Shown: positions 24,737 to 35,695, counted from the first letter of the stretch. The stretch: 64,000 bases of DNA from Thysanoteuthis rhombus (GCA_963457665.1 OY735203.1:21805674-21869673); one strand, 5' to 3'. The notes: generated by a model not told the origin, from the sequence alone. Made by a program: numbers and translations.

Positions 24737-25545
24737 TCAGTATTCTTCAGGTGATTTGGGGGGGGGGATCAAAGTTAGAATTAGCATGGCAATTTCTTTT
24801 ACAGCCGGTTTTTGATTTCTTTGGCATTGCTTTAGGAAAGTGGTTAATCCCCTTTGGCAAGATGATGGTGGTAGCCCCCTACAAGAGCCTGAAGAGCTAC
24901 TTGTCGCAGCAACATGCGAGGTACCCGGGGAGCTTTTCGCAGTTGACGATGCAGTTCTACCTGTTAGGGTGAAGGATGTTGTTGCCATTATTGAGTTAAA
25001 TGGCGTACTGGTGTTAGTCTTCTCCACCAGAGAATCTTCATAAGAAGGGGCAGTAACTGCTGTTTCTTGTGGAGTAAGGATTGAACGATCAGTGGCGTAG
25101 GACCAATATTTTGGATTGAAGGAAAACATTCTTGTTGCATTGAATTCCGAAAAATGATTTTAGGGGTGGATACCAAAGGATTAGCTTAACTAACAAACCC
25201 AGCGACATCGTGGGTGGAATTGCGTTGACCTGAATCGTTATCCACGAAAACAATGAATGCTCGAGGGTGAACAGTTTGAAATGGTTCATATACTGAGACA
25301 TCCAAGGGCTGGTGTTTGTGATTACAATAGGGAAATAGAGTCAGCATAATCAAACCATCGTCACTTGCAATGTCTAAGATTCTCATAGAAGGATGAGTCT
25401 CGTGATTATTGAGGAGGAGGAGAAGGAGGAGCGTAGGATGTTTCTTGTGGGCATTTTGAGCAACAGATGAACTCAAGAACCTATTCTGAAAGTTGTGCCT
25501 ACAGATCCCGGTGGAACGTCCTTTTGCATGGATTCATTAAAATGG
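24737..25545 (-). pseudogene. pogo/Tigger (CENPB/Jerky-type DDE_1) transposase remnant
   Basis: Minus-strand blocks in order: KDVPPGSVGTTF near 25540-25505; HPTLLLLLLLNNHETHPS near 25440-25390, matching 'PVLLLLDNHxSH' with the catalytic Asp replaced; SDDGLIMLTLFPYCNHKHQP then LDVSVYEPF (25375-25290), matching 'ENGIxLLxxPPHxxHxLQP' and 'LDVxxFGPFK'; then THDVAGFVS, a gap, and FNPKYWSYATDRS (25120-25080), matching the 'GIxPFNPxxF' end of these proteins. At least one frameshift separates the blocks, and the Leu run was lengthened by a CTC/GAG expansion (25410-25435). The N-terminal HTH domains and terminal repeats were not found. The family call rests on block order and motif likeness. Confidence 0.7.
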
Positions 25546-25549
25546 AAAA

Positions 25550-27100
25550 GCGAGAAAAGAAGGGTTAGAATTATCTGTGGCGATTACAGCCGTAAGCACG
25601 CTCATTAAGCTTCTTCTTTCAGATGAAATTACCTTTCAAATATGCTTGTCTTTCTTTGCAGCTACCACACTCTAACGACTCATTCACGTCTGCACACTGA
25701 TTATTTACACGCGTTAGTGGATGTTTTTGTTGTTTCTATGTGCGAACGAATAGACAGGATTTCGCACTCCAATTGATGATAAGTCCTGATTTAATTTGAG
25801 GTTTTTGATATGCACCCCTTCAAGGTAGGTTCATCGACGTACATAGTTTGGGCATAATCTGTCATTAATACAATCGACATAATGAGTTTTCTCCACATCT
25901 GAGAGTTGAATTTAATTTTCAATTGATTGGTAACTTCTGATACACCATTCCCCATTCATTAGCATGAACGTTCCCTATTGTCTTTTCCAGTTTACGATGA
26001 TGGACCATTTTAATCTGAAACCAAATAGGTTACTGGTTACTAGTTCAGTTGACAGGTTGGTTGATTCTGCTTCCAATTAGTGCATGCACTCGATAGCTTT
26101 CATGTCTGCATAAGACGCAGATATTCACATCCTTCCTCAGGCTCGTTTCTCCCTCATGTATCGAAGGGGTTCCTGCAGTCGAATTTCGGCAGTCCGCAAT
26201 CCGGGGACTTCAATGACTACCTCAGCTCGTCAAGTTTTTCAAACAGGCAATGTATGTTACACAATAAAAATAATACATTTTTCAACCAGGAGAAGTGTAC
26301 TTTGTTTTGTTAGTGATCAATTCGGAAAAGGGAAAATTATGATGCCCAGGGAGAAAAAGTACTTGCCTTGTAATTAAATATTAAAATAATCGAATAACAT
26401 TAATCGAATGACTGCAGCCTTTATTTCACATTCTATTATTTAAAGATTAAAAAGTTCAAAATAAACTCAAATATTTAACTTTACAGCAATGTTGGCTAAA
26501 TATTGCAAAGCTCTGTACTCTGGATCACTGATTGGAGCTCAGTGGCTCAGTCCAGTGTGATATTTATTCTACTCCACACATACCATTGAGAAGATAACCT
26601 GACATTTCTCTGAAGAGTAATCATAGTGATGGAGTTTGGATAATGAAAAATCTTAAGAGAATCATAACTACACCTCGTATGTAGTACAATTAGAACATTT
26701 TGAGTATTTATAGCTCTGTAACGATCATAAGAGAACGCCTAAATATGGAATTTATCTTGAAATGAGCTGTAGTAGCTTTCTTATTGGGCAGCAATGATCA
26801 AGAAAGCAAGTCTTTCACGGGAGAGTTGGCGAATTGGTTGACTTGAGAAGATGAACGCAGAAAGACAAACAGACTGGGACAGAGACAGACTGATAGATTT
26901 TTCTTTCACTTTTGCTTTCATCATATTCGATTTAAGGAATGAAAATATCCGATTGAAATTGGAAGCAAATGAAGATCAAAATGGATAAAAGAAGGGAAAG
27001 AAAGAAAGAAAGAAAAGAAGAAAGAAAGAAAAGTGCGAAAACCAGAGAATATACTAGACAGTGAAAGAGAAAGAAACGATCATGTATGACACGAAAAATG
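25550..27100. other. Unannotated DNA
   Basis: A (GAAA)n tract lies at 26998-27033. No coding motif was recognised; a locally CpG-containing stretch at 26110-26225 is noted only. Confidence 0.4.
26998..27033. repeat. (GAAA)n tract
   Basis: GAAAGAAAGAAAG with minor interruptions. Confidence 0.85.
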
Positions 27101-27109
27101 GAAGTTTTC

Positions 27110-27265
27110 CCATAGAACATGTTCATCTGTGGCGAATATATTCATCCTAATCAAACTGATATTTTTCCTTTATGGCACTACTGGTATTGCTTTTCTATTG
27201 CAGGTATCAATAAAAGAATGATACAATTGTACTTATGATGTGTTTTTATGCTTTACCATTTTTTT
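27110..27265. repeat. Dispersed repeat unit, member 1
   Basis: Aligns at roughly 75% by eye with 28655-28810, including matching ACTGATATT..., TTCTAT(T/C)GCA(G/A)GTAT and GATACAATTGTA/GATACGATTGTA words. Family unknown. Confidence 0.55.
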
Positions 27266-28449
27266 CCCCATTAATTCTCATAGTCAAAATTGGTGTTATC
27301 CTGAAAGATTCATAACTAAAACCTTTACTGGGAACATTATGGTTCGAATTCCTGTCAAAATTAGTTTTTTTCTCACTCATTTCAGTCTAAAATTGAAGTT
27401 TCACGATCTTTAAAAATCCCAATTTCGTTGGTGATAAGTAGTCATCTTAATCTTTAGTGCCTTTGTTGGGACTTGTGTGAAGGAAAATTCCCATCCTGAC
27501 TATCGGAAGCTCAAACCACTCACAAGTAGGTGGTACAGCATAGAATGGAGATCATATCTCTGCATCTACGGTCTCTATCATATTTATTAAGCTTAAACTC
27601 TTTTGGCACGGAATCACAATAAAGTGGCATACGGTGAGACTCACTGAAGAATTATTGGTGTGTTGAGGCGTTGCTTTTCTTTGATATTGTAACTCCAGTT
27701 GAATCATGATGCACTACTGATAAGATAAATCATTTGACAGAGCTTATCGAAGTTTTTTCTATGTTGTAGCTTTTAAATCATCTTTTGAATGCTGAGTAGC
27801 AAGATGTTCTCGCGATCGAATTCGATTTCTCATTATTAAAGACTATGATAATTCGACTGCCCTCTCAAAAGCTGAAATCGCCAACTGGTAGGCGTTACTG
27901 CCTAAAGTGGTGACTACTGGTCTAAACATTTGTCAATCTGACCAGCGAGTGAATCACCCAAAATCTTACGAAAAATTAAGAGATACGTTTTCCAGATCTC
28001 AGTCAAGACTGGCTATTCAGGTGCTCCATATCTGCCTCTATTCTCTGACTATCTCTGCACTTTTTCTTTTCTATTTTCTCTGTGATTATATCCTCTAAAT
28101 GATTGTACCTGTTATTTCTTTTGACCCTGTTTAGCACATTTTCATTCATAGAATTCTGCAGGTGTTCAAATTATTTACAAAATCAAGCAGGATATTTCAT
28201 TTTTTCGATAACACATGGACTCACACATGGAGCACCTATATATATGATATATATGATATACATTCAGTAAACTTAACTTATTTTTACCCAGAGCCACAGA
28301 TCCTACAAATAATAATGATAGAAAGGAGATTAACGCTATAACCATTTATCTGAGCTGTGGTGCCGAATAATCTATATTGATTAATGGTCTAAACAAAGCA
28401 AGGATATAACAAGGAACGTCTGAGCAGAACAATTGAATATTGAGATAAT

Positions 28450-28545
28450 GCTTTGGAAGCAAGACGTATTCGATACTTTCCAAAACGTTCGTTCTTATAT
28501 GCTCACACATCTTCAAATTTGACAGAACTCGGATAAAAGATCAAA
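28450..28545 (+). mobile_element. Half of a Tc1/mariner-type foldback MITE
   Basis: ATTCGATACTTTCCAAAACG ... CTCACACATCTTCAAATTTG ... ACAGAACTCGGA is one arm of the MITE family best seen at 52209-52464. The second arm is absent. Confidence 0.55.
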
Positions 28546-28654
28546 AATATAAGAAATTGAAAAAAAAATTGAGAAAGCTAACAAGAGAAACAAAGAATAA
28601 CCTTGACCGTAAAATAGAAAGAAACTTGAGCGTATAACATAAAAGATTAACGTG

Positions 28655-28810
28655 TTTATTGACGGCCAATATATTGATCCCAATATTTAGTATTTTACAC
28701 TGATATTATCGCTTCATAACACTAATGATATCATTCTTCTATCGCAAGTATTGATCAGATAAAAAGATGATACGATTGTAATTGTGATGCAGTTTTACTT
28801 TTATGATCTA
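28655..28810. repeat. Dispersed repeat unit, member 2
   Basis: Second member of the unit at 27110-27265. It lies just before the foldback MITE at 28875, and a MITE arm also follows a related segment at 28418-28540. Confidence 0.55.
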
Positions 28811-28874
28811 TACAAAGTGGAAACACGACACTGGACTCCTGAGTAAAACAAACTGAATATAGACGAAATGCAAC

Positions 28875-29100
28875 GAGTACTAAAATTATTCGATACATTT
28901 CAAAACGCACATTTTAACCTGCTCATACATTTTCAAAATTGACAGAGTTTGGACCAAAAAGAAAAAAATATTGAAACAAAATCAAACATTGAATATAGTC
29001 TAAACGGACAGAAAAAAATGTTTGGTCCAAATTTTGTCAATTTTGGAGCCATATATCAGAATAAAATTCTGAAATTTATAGGATACTTTTTGCATTCATT
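28875..29100 (+). mobile_element. Foldback MITE (Tc1/mariner-type ends)
   Basis: The left arm (28875-28950: GAGTACTAAAATTATTCGAT... AAAATTGACAGAGTTTGGAC) is the inverted complement of the right arm (29018-29097: GTCCAAATTTTGTCAATTTT ... GGATACTTTTTGCATTC). This makes a long imperfect hairpin of about 225 bp with no coding capacity. Confidence 0.75.
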
Positions 29101-29104
29101 TTAT

Positions 29105-30135
29105 GTTCAAATTCACGCTGAGATAGAGGTGACAACCCGTTTTCCATCAAAAGGTATATTTCAGCCAAATTCAGATTTGAGACATTGAGGTCTGTGAATC
29201 TTCCATTTTGGAAGATAATTTTTCTTATTGTTATTTTTTCAAATACATAATTTAATCTGTTGAATATTCAATCAGAAAAACGATAACTCAATTATGTATC
29301 TGAAAAGCCCAGCATCAGTGGTGTATGTGAGGAAGTGGAGAGGGGGTTCATTTGAATATGCCTGCGGGCCCCATATGAAGGGAACAAAGATGCTTCATAA
29401 ATGGTAGTTCACCAACTGCATTTCTACAGACACCATACATTAACAAGCGTATATTTGAACATAAATGAATTATAATTCAGCCCTGAGAGTTGTTTTTCAA
29501 CAATTAAGTGATAGTACGTCTTTATTCATTATCAAATTTTTCCTCATAAAATCTCACTCGATGATGGAGTCAGCCCCTCAAGGAGCCAAACCCTTCGACC
29601 CAAAATTTTTTAGCTATGTCAGAGACCAGCTTTTCTACTCTGCAGGATAGTGTCTTTCAAACAACTGCACGTACTCGTATATAGGTCGATCACTTGTCTA
29701 GCCTGATCCTTGATTTTGATCACGAAATTATCATTTATGAAATGTTTTTTTAAAAAATTTTTTTTCAAAGTCAAGTTGGCTCCTAGTTTTCCCCATATTT
29801 GGTCCTGAAAATCCGACTTACGCACGAGTGTAAACAGCATACACAATTAAAAGCTCTGGGTAACTCACGGGGCTTCCAACGAGTGTAAATGACGACTATT
29901 TTTTGCAACAATATTACTTCCTATAAACACGCTGTCGCCAAAATTCTTATTTTCAAACGGAATGAACATTGACTACATTCTTCTACGATATGACGTCTCT
30001 GGTGTGTTTAGATGAGCAAAGAGTGCACTGAAGTATTTTCTCTTGCTGACCTGGAAAAATTCCTTCTTATCTCCAGGAGACGGTAACTCAGATTTACGAT
30101 AAACTCTATTTTAATCTTTCCTGACTGAAAAGTAA
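29105..30135. other. Unannotated DNA
   Basis: No recognised element. Short ORFs of 60-75 codons on both strands lack motifs. Confidence 0.4.
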
Positions 30136-30339
30136 TCACATGCAAACACACAAACATGCACACACAAACACATATGGATTGTTGTGCACATAACAGGTAC
30201 GGTATATGTGTGTAAGTGTATGTATCTATGTTCGTTTGTATATTTATATTCTAATATTGTATATGAGTATATAATATATGAGAATACAAACAATTTCTCA
30301 ATGAAAAGGTTTTTGTTTATTTTCTTTCTCTATGACAGA

Positions 30340-30355
30340 ATATATGTATACATAC

Positions 30356-30414
<59 letters not shown>

Positions 30415-30484
30415 CATATATACATATATACATATATATATATATACATATATAAATGTATAAATATATATATATATGTATATA
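30340..30484. repeat. (AT)n array with ATAC interruptions
   Basis: TATAAATATATAT then pure AT, then TATACATA-type variants. Confidence 0.95.
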
Positions 30485-30549
30485 GATAGATAGATAGATA
30501 GATAAAGAGAGAGAGAGACAGACAGACAGACACAGACAGACAGACAGAC

Positions 30550-30586
<37 letters not shown>

Positions 30587-30618
30587 GATTGACTGACAGA
30601 TAGATGTATAGATAGATA
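30483..30618. repeat. (GATA)n(GA)n(GACA)n array
   Basis: About 5 GATA units, GAGAGAGA, then long GACA/CAGA runs, then GATA again near 30598-30618. This is a Bkm-like GATA/GACA composition. Confidence 0.95.
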
Positions 30619-30689
30619 GTTGGTGGCGTTATCAGGGAGTTACTATTGTGTGTTGTGTGCCTGTGAGTGTGTATGTGTGTGTGCACAAC

Positions 30690-31055
30690 TGTTTACTTAT
30701 AAGATATTTCTTTTTTTATCTTCCTCTCTCTGTTGGCAGCCTACTGTTTAAATCTTATTATGATAATCAAAACATCCCTGTAATCTTCTTGAACTCTTGA
30801 ATAAAATATAAGCACATACTTCTATCAAGAGGTCGGTATATATTTGTAAAGTTATGGGCAATTATACACGTTTATACACACGATGCACTATATATCATCT
30901 GGAAAATGCGAATTAAAGCTACCCCACACTTTATTTCTACCTATGTAAATAAATAGATGAATCTTTGCAGACTACTCACACTCACACACATTCATACATT
31001 GAAAAAATAATTTTTCTCATGACGATTAATTTTTTATATCCCTGAATTTTTGAGA
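30690..31055. other. Unannotated DNA
   Basis: AT-rich; a short CACACTCACACAC tract at about 30975-30995. Nothing else. Confidence 0.45.
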
Positions 31056-31057
31056 TG

Positions 31058-31345
31058 AGGTATTATTATTATTTCTATTATTTTTCAGACTATCTGCATC
31101 TTGGTTGTTTTTCATACAACGTTTCGGCCGCTGTACTCTACGGCCTTCATCAGGTATCTTCTGGAAGCTGTGGGGAAGTAACGAACCGAACCCTTTATTT
31201 AACCGACGTGGGTATATTGACCGCACTCCCCTCTTAGCATTAGTAGTATTATTAGTGTCTCACACTGGGATTGAACCTAGAACCATCAGATTACTTGCAG
31301 TAACTTTGCCTGATTCTGTAACCACAATGTTATGTGTCAATAGAT
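31058..31345 (-). mobile_element. SINE-like retroposon with tRNA-like head, hammerhead-like body and (TAA)n tail
   Basis: On the minus strand, GTGGTTAC (about 31328) and GGTTCAATCCC (about 31277-31267) give a tRNA-like 5' head with box-A/box-B-type spacing. The body follows, carrying a CTGATGA...GAAAC motif (31153-31111). The unit ends in AATAATAGAAATAATAATAA-type triplets at about 31083-31058. Head, body and tail order fits a SINE of about 285 bp. The lack of a plausible intact tRNA fold and the diverged box A argue for an old copy. Family not identified. Confidence 0.5.
31111..31153 (-). ncRNA. Hammerhead-ribozyme-like motif
   Basis: The minus strand reads CTGATGA (31153-31147), one A, GGCCG (31145-31141), a 10-nt loop, CGGCC (31130-31126), GAAAC (31125-31121) and GTTGTA. 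CUGANGA plus a perfect 5-bp stem II plus GAAA, then a GUA cleavage-type triplet, is the conserved hammerhead order. Penelope-like elements and retrozymes are known to carry such minimal ribozymes. Against it are one extra A before stem II and weak stem I pairing, so activity is doubtful. Confidence 0.45.
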
Positions 31346-31349
31346 GATA

Positions 31350-31799
31350 ATAGAAATAAACGATTAATTTTCTTTTCTTTTGATGTCGACCTAAACAAAG
31401 CAAGTTTTCTTTAATACTTTTTCCTCTTTGCGATATTCAACACTGAAACAAATATTCCTTTTGATCATCTTTCTAATACAGATTTCCACTTCCATTGATT
31501 CGTACTCATTTATATGATGATTAATCAAATATACATATATACATATGCATTATAATAATTCTGTCATCCACAGACAGCAGTTTCGTTGTATTGCAACTAT
31601 TCAGCATCACTATCCAATATCCCATACAGTACCACAAGGTAGGATCCAAAATTTTGTCTCTGACCGAGAGGCTAGCATTTTATCCCTACCCCACTCAAAA
31701 ATAGATGTTCAGTAGGACCGATTTAAGCAATATAATAACTTACGCACAATTCCTCATTCTCCAGAATGCTTTCTGTCTCACTCTCTCTCTACAGTACAC

Positions 31800-31800
<1 letters not shown>
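31350..31800. other. Unannotated DNA
   Basis: No coding or repeat signal seen. Confidence 0.45.

Positions 31801-31802
<2 letters not shown>

Positions 31803-31836
<34 letters not shown>
31803..31836. repeat. (AT)n microsatellite
   Basis: Short pure AT run. Confidence 0.95.
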
Positions 31837-31868
31837 TTACGTACAATCTTTTATTCAACAGAGTGCTT

Positions 31869-31870
<2 letters not shown>

Positions 31871-31938
<68 letters not shown>

Positions 31939-31939
31939 A
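31871..31939. repeat. (AT)n microsatellite
   Basis: About 55 bp AT followed by TTATATATATATA. Confidence 0.96.
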
Positions 31940-32157
31940 AACAGATAACTACAGCTACATGGGCTTGTTTCACGCCACTTCGCTTTTACGAAAGACCGCA
32001 GACTGCCATAGCATGAACATTTGTGATTTATGTCGATTTATACTCTGCATCCGGCAGCAAGATGTATCTTGAATTATAAAAAAGAAAAAGTGCTTAGTAG
32101 AGTTCTCAAGGGTGTTGCGCGTAGCGTAGAACCGGCAGACATAAAAGATATCAACTG

Positions 32158-32850
32158 ACAAGAATGGTTTACACTCATCGCTTGTACTGCACTTTACATT
32201 GTAAACTCAGCATGCCATCGGGTTGTCGACCAACAAGGGTACCATTATTAACATTGCATCATCGGTTAGAGCAACTCACCTGGCCCAGAAAACATCGTCA
32301 TAGGCCTGTGCACGGCTTGCATCGTGTAGTCGTGTCAGACAAGTCACAGTCGGTCGTGTTCATTTCTAGAGGTGATTGTACTTGGCTATAGATCCAGTCT
32401 GTCAGTAGGGTATTGTCAGGATGGTGTTGGATCTATATCGATGAAGGATATGTTATGTTCGTGATCACAGAGACCGCTAGAGACTTGATAGGTGCGAAAT
32501 ACACAGTTCATTTTTGCAGATCATTTCTACTTCTTTATGCTCGCCTTGTGTCCCGGTGGAGATGGTTTGTTCCGGCAAGATAACACAACCATCCATCATG
32601 TGCAGATGACACCAAACTGGTTTATAAAACACTAGACTCTCTTCCATGTACTCTGTTTGCCCAAGCATTCACCAGATTGAACATGTATTGGACATTTTGC
32701 AGACCTAAAAAACTTCTTTGCAACCAAAAACACGACTCGGTTATGGACAGCTCCAGGACGTACCTGGATAGATGTACCCAGGCAGCGACTCAAGTACTGT
32801 TTGGACGCCATGCAAAGTCATTCATGCAAAGGGAGAAATACCTGTCTTTT
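32158..32850 (+). pseudogene. Tc1-like transposase pseudogene
   Basis: The plus strand gives VPLLTLHHRLEQLTWPRKHR (32239-32298), matching the Tc1 'LTxRHRxxRLxWAxxH' segment. Next is VVSDKSQSV, where the first catalytic Asp survives (GAC 32338-32340; normal FSDES). After a frameshift come IGAKYTVHFCRSFLLLYAR and RQDNTTIHHV, matching 'QQDNARPHVA', with the second catalytic Asp at 32579-32581. Then HSPD-stop-TCIGHF follows, corresponding to 'SPDLNPIEHxW', where the third catalytic residue Glu is Gly (GGA 32690-32692). The C-terminal VPRQRLKYCLDAMQSHSCKG resembles 'IPQxxIxxLIxSMPRRCxAxIxARG'. Stops plus the lost Glu make it dead. An N-terminal HTH and inverted repeats were not identified; the 3' side runs into an (AC)n(AT)n array. 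Confidence 0.8.
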
Positions 32851-32853
32851 TTA

Positions 32854-32868
32854 ACACACACACACACA

Positions 32869-32923
<55 letters not shown>
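32854..32923. repeat. (AC)n(AT)n compound microsatellite
   Basis: ACACACACACACAAAC then about 52 bp AT. Confidence 0.96.
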
Positions 32924-32924
<1 letters not shown>

Positions 32925-32926
<2 letters not shown>

Positions 32927-33245
32927 AGTGTTGAAAAATCAATGCTCCTCTATTCAAGGTTGAGCACTTTAAGTAAGGTAACTCATTCATTGTAAGCTTA
33001 TGCAATGCTCTTCCATAGGAATAGAGCATTCTTGTGGATGAGGAATTTCTGTGTAAACAGATATATCGCTTAAATTCAGCCTTTTTGGCCGTCCAGTCCT
33101 GTAGTTCATTGGTAGGATATCGGCCTCCGGGTCTGAAGTGATTGTTTCAATTTTCCCTCGCAGTACTGGATGGGATAATGGAAAGTCTATAGCCACACTT
33201 AAGAAATGTAATACATCGTAACAGCTGTCTGTGGATGACACAATA
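32925..33245. other. Unannotated DNA
   Basis: No recognised element between two microsatellites. Confidence 0.45.
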
Positions 33246-33248
33246 ATA

Positions 33249-33319
<71 letters not shown>

Positions 33320-33361
33320 AGATATATAGATATAGATATGTACATATATAGAGAGATATGT
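33246..33361. repeat. (AT)n(GA)n(GATA)n compound microsatellite
   Basis: AT run to about 33295, GA run to about 33319, then GATATATAGATA variants. Confidence 0.96.
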
Positions 33362-33364
33362 GTG

Positions 33365-34030
33365 TGTGATTACAGTCATTACAGTGATAAACTTGGTTGA
33401 TATGCAGATAGATTCATACGTCCCACTCTTTATATATGCACATTTGTTGGGTAAGGGCAGCTATGGTAAAAAGTTACTTTCTCGGAGCAACTAACGGGGA
33501 ACTATCTAAACGGCTATAGCATGCGAAACCAGCCCAACAATCTTTAATCTCTTGTTAAGGTAAAAAAAAATGAAAGCTGCAAAAAAAACACTACTGATAT
33601 TGAAGCTGCATTTTTCCATCAACATTTCTGTGCCACTTTCAGATCAACTGGGAAGTACCGTATAATAATCAAGATTACATAAAAAATTGTGCGTATTGTA
33701 GGAGTATTTTTTTAATGAAAAAGAAGTCTAATGGAATATAACAATCTTTTTGTGAAGGAGAAAATAATCCTGAAAAAAATACCATCCATTTTTGCTGGAT
33801 CTTTACGACTGGCAGTGTTTCGTTCGCAAGAACCGAATTTGGGTGCATACTACAAGAATTCAAGTGGTGTAGGAGATTTATATCAAGATAAATAGAAGAC
33901 TTAATCCAGTTATCTTATGTTCGTCATGGTTAGGAGGAGTTTCAACTACTACTACTACAATTATCACTACTACTTTTACCACAACCACTACTGCTGCTGC
34001 TCTTACGACTTTAGTAATACCCTTGTTATA
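33365..34030. other. Unannotated DNA with a degenerate (ACT)n stretch
   Basis: CTACTACTACTACAATTATC... triplets at about 33944-34010. Otherwise no signal. Confidence 0.45.
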
Positions 34031-34034
34031 CTCC

Positions 34035-34374
34035 TGTTATAGGATCCCTTTGGGAGATTGAAGAAAGGTGTCAACGAATGCCTACGTTGGTTACCAGGAA
34101 ACACAAGCATTTATGACATACAGAAAACTGTCTCCACAGGCACTGCCCATATCCTGTGATAAGCACAATCCAGGTAAATATTTTGATTTTTAGACAACCA
34201 TGTACCGTTTCTTGTTTAGCCTCTTTGATTTATCTTGTGTTGACCCCCTTTTTGTACATATGAAATCAAATAAAGAAAATGGAAAAAATAAAAATGCCAG
34301 AGCCTACTAAGCCATAACATTGTTGCCTGTCCTAAGTTTCTAGCTGTAACTCGGTGTGCGACGAATACTATCAC
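34035..34374 (+). mobile_element. RLE-type non-LTR retrotransposon 3' end (second R4-like family)
   Basis: The frame at 34045-34160 reads KKGVNECLRWLPGN then IYDIQKTVSTGTAHIL-stop, matching the C-terminal 'IQKxxLLGTAHILRKVL' end of R2/R4-group proteins. About 210 bp of 3' UTR follows, ending directly in (TAA)n at 34375. The 3' UTR shares only a short stretch (TGTCCTAAGTTTCTAGCT-like) with the other R4-like copies, so it is probably a different family. Confidence 0.55.
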
Positions 34375-34403
34375 TAATAATAATAATAATAATAATAATA
34401 ATA
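34375..34403 (+). repeat. (TAA)n array between two R4-like elements
   Basis: About 9 TAA units. They form the tail of the element on the left and the 5' flank of copy F on the right, both in plus orientation. Confidence 0.93.
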
Positions 34404-35694
34404 AGGATACCATTTTTCTAAAACAAAAGGAAAAGTCAACCACCTAACGTACATGGATGATATAAATTTTTTTTGCAGAAAACAGGGGAGAGCTTTTCAA
34501 AGAAAAAGAATACAGTGATGACATTGGGATAGAGTTTGGAACTGAAAAGTGTGCAATCATGGTAATGCTCAAAGGAAGGCTCACGGTTGCAGAAGGAATC
34601 GAACTCCCGGACAACAGGAACATCAGAGCACTAACTGCACAAGACCGATACAAATACATAGGCGTTCTTGAATGTGACATGATAAAACGGGAAGAAATGA
34701 AGGAGAAAATAAAGGGAGAATAGCTTAGAAGGATAAGAAAAATATTAGAGACCAAATTAAGCAGCAGAAATCTAATAAAAGTAATGAACACCTGGGCTGT
34801 GTCAGTAGTTAGGTATACAGGACCATTCCTAGGATGGACAAAGGAAGAGCTCCAATCAATGGATAGGCGAACAAGGAAACTTATGACAATGCATGAAGCC
34901 TTACACCCCAGAGATGACACGGATAGACTCTACGTTAAGAGAAAAGAAGGTGGCAGGGGGCTCATCAGCGTAAACTACTTGGTAGCAACTGCTATTCACT
35001 GGGAAGTATTGACTTGGGTTCGAGCGTGGTGACTAACGGTGCCAGCACAGACTAGAGACTGTTAATGGGTAGCCACTTTGGGACTTTGACATCCAAACTA
35101 ACCTTCCCATCCAAGTAAAAAGAATAGACCTGGTGATCCTGGACAAAAGGAAGAGAACCTAACAAGTTTTAGACGTAGCTGTATTTGCAGACCACAGAGT
35201 AAGTATGAAAGAAAGTGAACATCTGGGAAGGCACCGAGACCTGACCAGCGAGTTGAGAAAGGTGTAGATCATGAAAGTAAGGACAACGCAAATAATAATT
35301 GGTACACAGGGGACTATGTCAAAGACATTTCAGTCGATTAGAGAAACTGGAGATTGAAGGAAGGATAGAGACTATGCAGAAATACTTGTGTCTTCTTGGA
35401 CACTGAGGGATCGACAGCAATAACCCAAGATCTATAAGACGTGGTTGTGCCGGAGGAGAGTTGGTACGGTACAAACCGCAGCGCTATTGTGATATGTGAG
35501 GACACCGACAGGAAGGATGGAAACCTGAGGAGACTCACTCTCATTTCAGCTATGATCACTAGACTGATTAAAAGTGTGAACCAGGACCCTGTTGTGGACC
35601 ATAGAAGTGGTGAGAGGATGGCTGGAAACTTGAAGACACTTGCTGTCAATCAGTTTCCAGCAATGACCGCCAGGCATCTGGTGTGAACACACAC
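34404..35694 (+). mobile_element. R4/Dong-like non-LTR retrotransposon copy F, 5'-truncated
   Basis: Starts just upstream of RT box 5: TKGKVNHLTYMDDIN, with the catalytic YMDD at 34450-34461. Frameshifts follow, but EGIELPDNRNIRAL, then VLECDMIKREEMKEKIKGE, can be read. The open piece 34784-35030 gives GWTKEELQSMDRRTRKLMTM, HEALHPRDDTDRLYVKRKEG and GRGLIS, the thumb segment typical of R4/Rex6-type proteins. At 35130-35340 IDLVILDKRKRT-stop-QVLDVAVF is the RLE region (PD lost; Asp kept), ending near TQGTMSKTF. The 3' UTR (about 35465-35694) contains two related modules and is followed by (TAA)n. It is inactive because of stops and frameshifts. Confidence 0.82.
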
Positions 35695-35695
35695 A

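Noticed and set aside
24715..24972. 85-codon frame (+)
   Set aside because: Antisense shadow of the pogo-type transposase remnant.
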